Part shown: positions 59,030 through 64,000 of the stretch, one piece after another | Layout: every line of letters begins with the position of its first letter | How positions within the stretch are numbered: the first letter of the stretch is position 1 | Assembly: GCF_018320785.1 (NCBI RefSeq) | Contig: NC_054885.1 | Location: forward strand, 9,794,421-9,858,420 | Direction of reading: 5' to 3' | DNA from: Cheilinus undulatus | Taxonomy: Eukaryota; Chordata; Actinopteri; Labriformes; Labridae | Length of the DNA: 64,000 nucleotides | Notes under the pieces: model-generated | Database searches by the model: none | The model's input: the letters and a program-made list of their open reading frames with translations, nothing else | What the model was told of the DNA's origin: nothing | Program-made: the position numbers and the translations under genes

Positions 59030-59945
59030 CATCGAAGTGTTTTGTTGGGCATGAATGGCTGATTTGAGTCTGGATGTTTGACTTGGCTGCTCCAAAATCT
59101 TCATTTTGATTTTTTTAGCCATTCAGAAGTGGACTTCTGGCATGTTTTGGATCATTGTCCTGCTGTATAACCCAAGTGTTTTTGAGTATGAGGTCAGGAA
59201 CTGATGGCCAGACATTCGCCTTCAGGATTTTCTGATAGAGAGCAGAATTCATGGTTCCATCAGTTACAGCAAGTGGTCCAGGTCCTGAAGCAGCAAAGCA
59301 GCCCACTACCAGCACCATGCTTAACTGTTGGTTTGATGTTCTTTTAAAGAAATGCTGTGTTAGTTGCACATTAGATGTAAAGGACGTGCACCTTCCAAAA
59401 AGTTCAACTTTTGTCTCGTCAGTCCACCGACTGTTTTGCTTTTGGCCTTGGAACTCTTCCATGGATGCCATCTTTGCCCATTCTCTTTCTTATTGCTGAA
59501 TCATGAACACTGACCATAGCTGAGCCAAGAGAGGACTGCAAGTCTTCAGATGTCATTCTGGGTTGTTTTGGGACCTCCTGGATCACTCTTCAATGCACTC
59601 TTGGAGTCATTTTGGTAGGCTGGCAACTTCTCGGATGGTTCAAGACTAGTCAAAGTTTTTTTCCATTTGTGGGTAATGGCTCTCCCTATGGTTTGCTGTT
59701 GTCACAAAGCTTTGGAAATGACTTTGTAGCTGTTTCCAGACTAGATGCCAATGACTTTGTTCCTCATCTGTTCATGAATTTCTTTAGATGGCAACATGAT
59801 GTGTTGCTTTTTGAGATCTTTTAGCCTACTTCACTTTGTCAGTAGGTAATTCAGTTACTTTTTCCCGTAGGGCCAGGTAAGTTTGGATGACTAAATACAT
59901 GATATCACCATTTTAAACTGCATAAGTATTTGCTCACCTATTTTA
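59030..59945 (-). mobile_element. Tc1-like transposon family III in cacng2 intron 2
   Basis: Minus-strand frame at 59471-59115 reads WTDETKVELFGRC, then CFAASGPGPLAVTDGTMNSA and WVIQQDNDPKH. These are the catalytic DDE-region blocks of a Tc1-like transposase, including the second acidic block. The flank GGGCCAGGTAAGTTTGGA (about 59869) matches the same position in the 48952-50246 copy. Frameshifts elsewhere. Confidence 0.78.
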
Positions 59946-59949
59946 GTCT

Positions 59950-61335
59950 GGACACATAAGAACATATGAAGAAATTCATCAGTTTTAAGACAATCCAATG
60001 GAAGTTAAGCCGTTAAAACGTTATGCAGTTAGTTTTTGTATCCATTTGTGATAGGACAGCCTCAGACAGACAGAGTAATGAGGGGAGGGATTCGATTCGC
60101 CTAACAGCGACAGAACAGAGTCGTACCTGTGATGAGCGTGACGAAGACGGCCCGCCTTTATGAACGTTATTGACCCGACTCTGTAATGTGTCTGCTCCCT
60201 GTCTAACCTCAGCTCATCATGTCATCCATCAGCATCATGATGTTCTCTTCACTGTCTCTAACCTTGGCTCAAACAGCTCCAGTCTGTATGATAAAGAACA
60301 TTTTAATGCCGTCCTTCAACATCTTCCATTTTTCTTTCTTTGTCCACTAACCACGGTCATCCCATCGTCTCTGTCACCAAACGCCCGCCATCACATCGCC
60401 TCTCTCACTTAATTCACACTCAGTCAAAGCACAAAATGATTTCAAAGACAGAGTGTCATCTCGCCCTCCCCCTGTATTTCTCCCATCTTCTCTCCCATTT
60501 GTCTCCTCGTGCGACCAGAGGGGATTGTGGGGTTTTGGGTTACAGGTGAGGTGGGTTGATTAAATATTAAGTTGTCCTGAGAGTTGACCCTGCTCCTGTG
60601 TCCCGCTCTAAATGCATCAGTCTTCCTAAATTCTCCTCCTGTCGTCTCATTCCTCCATCGCTCTCTGCTGTTAACCCTGAAGATATTGACACAGCTGTAC
60701 AGCACGTCACCGAGAGAGGGCAGAGGGGGTCTTTTTCATTCATCAGCTTCATTTAGAGCAATAAACGGGGACAAAGACCAGCCAAATTTATTGATCACGG
60801 ACAGTGGAGCTGTTAAATAATGCTGGACTTAGAGGTGACATGAAAGTCTGAGACACTCTGAGGAGGCTTTACAGAGGGCAGATGTAGAAATCTTTGCCTC
60901 TTAAGTTTACTAAGCTGCTGCATTTTCTGTGCAATATTTGTTCACTAAATCTAATCTTAGCAACTTTAACTTCATCAATAAATAAAAACATGAAAAATGT
61001 TTTTATTCTTTGATGAAGACCAGACAATGAAAAGCTCTAATCCTGGGACTTTGATTATAAAACTGATCAAAAATATGGGCAGGAGAAGACAAAGATCTTA
61101 CTGCTTAACTGTTGGACATTTAATATCCATGATATTTCTCCACTTTGTGTGATCAGTCGAGACGTAAGCAGAGGTGAGAGAGCAGACATTTTTTTGTAGG
61201 TTGGATTGACAGGCAAGCTTTTTAGGTGTAGTCTCTTCTCTACATGACAGTAGTAACAGTGTGGATGAGTGCACTGAACTAAACGTTTGGAAAGTTATGT
61301 CAGACTTCAGGGTTAAGCCACAATGTGCACAAACA
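59950..61335. other. cacng2 intron 2, middle part
   Basis: Balanced, repeat-poor sequence. An exon-like minus-strand segment at about 60127-60180 is discussed among rejected items. No cacng2 exon 2 was found. Confidence 0.4.
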
Positions 61336-61339
61336 TGAT

Positions 61340-62640
61340 GCTGGAAATTAAAGTAGGAAAAACTGAGACAATTTTAACTGAAAAGAACAGAATAACAGAA
61401 AAACAGGAAAAAAATGAGAAAGAAAGTGGAAAATATGGGTTAAAAGTGGCAAAAAAGTGGCAAAAACTAAAAAAAAAGGTTTAAACCTGCAAAATTGGTT
61501 AAAAGTGGTAGTGAAGAAAGCAGCACGAAATTGGAAAACATTGGTTAAAAGTGTCAAAAAGATTTTTAAAATTTGGCAAAAAAGATGGCAGATCTGGGTA
61601 AGAATTGCCAAAATGGGTTGAATATGGCAAATAATAATATTCAAAAGTAATAAAGTGCAAAAAATGGCACAAATTGGTAAAAGTGGCAAAATGGGCTGAA
61701 AGCATAAAAAAAGCAGCAAAAATGGGTTAAAAGTGGCTAAAAGATGTGGGTGAAAAGGTGAAAAAATGGGTTAAAAAAGTGCAAAAAGCAGCAAAGGGTT
61801 TTCAATTTGGCAAAAGGTGGTGAATATGGGTAAGAAATAGCCAAAATGGGTTAGAGTGCCAAATAAAAGTGGCAAAATTAGGCTAAAAGTGGTAAAAAAA
61901 CAACAACAACAAAGGGCAAAAAGTGACACATTGGTTAAAATGACAAAAAAGTGGAAAACATGGGTGAGAAGTGGCAAAATTGGTGAAAGCTGTAAAATTT
62001 GTTTAAATGTGGTTAAAACTGCGAAAAGCAGCAAAAAAGGGTCAAAAAGGGCAACAAGATGTGGCTAGAATGGGTGAAAAGCTGAAAAATGGGTTAAAGG
62101 TAATAAAAAACTGCAAAAAGCAGCAGAAGTTTTTCAATTTGGGGAGAAAGGTGGCAAATATGGATAATAATTGGCCAAATGGGTTATAGCGCCAAATAAA
62201 AGTGGCAAAATTTAGGTAAAAGTGGTAAAAAAAACCCTAACAAAGTGCGAAATTTGATACATTGGTTAAGAATGGCAAAAAAGTTGCAAAAATGGGTGAA
62301 AGCTGCAAAATTGGGTTAAAGGTGGTTAAAAAAATGCAATAAGTGGCAAAAATGGGTAAAAAGCATTTAAGAGAAGCTTCGAAAACTAGAGAAAGCCTCA
62401 AAAATGGGTTAAAAGTGGTAGAAAAATGTTGAAAAACTTTGTGAAAAGGTGGAAAAATAGGTTAAAGATAACAAAAATGGTGCAAAAAGTAGCACAAATG
62501 TTTTAATTTGGCAAAACACTTTCAAATATATGTGAGACATGGCAACAGTGCCAAATAAAAGTGCTATAAAATGAGTTTGAAGTGGTAAAAAACTAAGTGT
62601 GAAGAGTGGCACATAGGTTTAAAGTGGCTGAATCTAACTT
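61340..62640. repeat. Satellite of GGGTTAAAAGTGGCAAAA units with higher-order period
   Basis: About 1.3 kb made of a degenerate motif of roughly 20 bases. Marker words recur at larger spacing: TTTTCAATTTGG at about 61799, 62129 and (as TTTTAATTTGG) 62491; CAAATAAAAGTG at about 61860, 62193 and 62551. This gives a higher-order unit of about 330-360 bp, three copies. Purine-rich on the plus strand. In cacng2 intron 2. Confidence 0.75.
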
Positions 62641-62754
62641 AAATCTCAGCTAGCTTTGTTACAGCTGAAGGCTAGTGTGTGAACTAGTGCTACAAAGTCA
62701 TACATTCCTCATGAGAGACGTTAGACAACAGCCACACTATATAAAATGCCGCTG

Positions 62755-62890
62755 ATGCCTTTCTCTCTGTTTTGGTACTGTCTTTACTGATAGAGGCAGG
62801 ATAGTGGGTAGATTTGGACACTGGCGTGAGAAAGGAGCCACAAGCTGCCCACGTGCATGGGGCACAACCTTACCACTAGGCCATCTACAC
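62755..62890 (-). mobile_element. tRNA-derived SINE relic
   Basis: On the minus strand a tRNA-like head (GATGGCCTAGTGGTAAGG) and a GTGCCCCATGCACGTG stretch correspond to the SINE at 28554. The tail (TTTACTGATAGAGGCAGG in plus orientation) also matches fish SINE bodies. Divergent, with no clear duplication. Confidence 0.55.
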
Positions 62891-62894
62891 CCTG

Positions 62895-63827
62895 ACATTT
62901 TAAGGTGGAAAAGTTATAAAAAGTTTCTTTAATTCAAAGTGTATGAACACTGGGAGCATAGAAAACTCTTGCCAAAAGGTGTTCATCCTCTTAAAAGCTC
63001 AAACTGTTGACAGCTGACACTTTAACCAGGTTTATATCACAGGTAAAAACAGCGACTGTCTTGAGAATCCTGCATCATTTGAACTCTACTTCAAACACTA
63101 CATCCGAACATATAAGAAGTCTTTGCAGCAGCTGGTGTCTACAGAACAAGCGCCCCAGGTTTTCTGAGAAATCATAAAAAGCGAGGATCAGGCGAGTGAT
63201 GCCGGAGCTTTCCAGGCAGAGCATCCAGCTCATCTGCATGTCTTCCAGGATTATCTGGCCTGTGGTGCTGCTCCAGTCCTATGCATTCTCTCTATTAACG
63301 TCCATGTTTCACTGCAGTGGCAGACTGAAAAGTGCAGTGACCTTCACAGTGACCTCCCAGCAAGCACTGAGCCATCCCTCGGATCAGGCTCCAGTTTGCT
63401 GCCCCTGGGTTTGGCTGACCAGGCGTATACCTCGGACGAAAAGGCTGAAGTCCCTGCAGATTTTTCCTGACAGGATACAGCGCTCTGTTCTCCTGCGTAT
63501 GTGTCAGCATGCATAGAAGACATGAGGCTCACATGGAGCAGCTTGTTGCCTGCAGTGAGGGCTGACGATGGGAAATGTTGGAGGAAGACGGGACAATAAC
63601 AGAGCCCAAAGGCAGTGAGGCTGCTTCTCTCAGAGAGGACACATATTCAGAATCAATCTCCCCACATTCATGAGGCTTCACATCTCCACTTTCCATCTTT
63701 TACACACATACTGTCAGAGTTTGGGATCCTGCCTGGAGGGATGTTTAAGCACCGCAGCACCCCGAGGGAGAGGCAGGAAGAGAGACTGACACGCTGACAG
63801 ATAGATGGGGACTGTGCTTTCTTATGA
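62895..63827. other. cacng2 intron 2, distal part
   Basis: Repeat-poor, with moderate G+C at 63190-63560. The 106-residue plus frame there shows no domain. No exon seen. Confidence 0.35.
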
Positions 63828-64000
63828 AGTCAGAAAAAAAGGGAGGAAAGAATATGGAGAGGAGAAGCGGAGAGTAAGAAAGATGGAGAGGAAGGGAAAG
63901 AGGAGTGAGGAGAGAAACTGAGGGAGAGGGAGAATGAAAGGGAAGAAAGATGAAGAAAGAGATGGGGAGACATGTAAAAAAAGGGGAAAGAATGATGAGA
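63828..64000. repeat. Purine-rich (GGAAGA) tract at right edge
   Basis: Nearly pure A/G over about 170 bases on the plus strand, continuing past the window. Confidence 0.75.

Noticed and set aside
60127-60180. Exon-like minus-strand segment between an acceptor-like and a CAG/GTACG donor-like site, CpG-rich
   Set aside because: Encodes no recognisable part of cacng2 exon 2 in any frame; one frame has a stop. Kept only as unexplained sequence.
61348-62612. Phe/Leu-rich membrane-protein-like frames
   Set aside because: Produced by the antisense of the AAAGTGGCAAAA satellite.
63196-63516. 106-residue plus-strand frame inside cacng2 intron 2
   Set aside because: No domain, no splice context, shadows on the other strand.

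Overview
The window is genomic DNA of a teleost fish, most likely a percomorph. It holds intron-rich vertebrate genes with GT/AG junctions, snoRNAs inside a ribosomal-protein gene, and dense fish-type repeats: three Tc1-like families, hAT and Harbinger-like MITEs, a tRNA-derived SINE, LINE relics and minisatellites. All calls come from reading the sequence; nothing was searched against a database.

Layout. (1) 0.36-6.2 kb, minus strand: a short-form granulin gene rebuilt from five coding exons (168 aa, two granulin modules, the second lacking canonical cysteines). (2) 6.2-6.8 kb: a divergent promoter region. (3) 6.8-20.1 kb, plus strand: slc25a39, a mitochondrial carrier for glutathione, 11 coding exons and 371 aa, keeping the four-cysteine matrix loop. 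(4) 22.8-27.35 kb, plus strand: rpl3, nine exons and 403 aa. It has a TATA/TOP promoter with a TCTCGCGAGA palindrome, intronic SNORD43, SNORD86-like and SNORD83-like snoRNAs, and an apparently undescribed H/ACA-type RNA in the last intron. (5) 27.4-48.3 kb: an intergenic stretch rich in nested transposons. (6) 48.3-64 kb, minus strand: the 3' half of cacng2 (stargazin), with exons 3 and 4 and the PDZ ligand TTPV; exons 1 and 2 are not found and presumably lie past the right edge.

Grn-slc25a39 (human chromosome 17q21 content) sits directly beside rpl3-cacng2 (human 22q13 content), so the window spans a junction between two human synteny blocks.

The most unusual object is a family of about 0.5 kb non-autonomous DNA transposons with four copies (34748-35278, 37613-38104, 40970-41463, 45238-45737). 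The copies share TAACCT/AGGTTA ends, 9-bp target duplications (two perfect or near-perfect, two at 7/9), CCAAT boxes, and a short reading frame resembling the first exon of a RecQ-like helicase. One copy sits inside an 84-bp minisatellite and another inside a Harbinger-like MITE. It looks like a mobile promoter plus captured first exon. The other long reading frames between genes are shadows of repeats.
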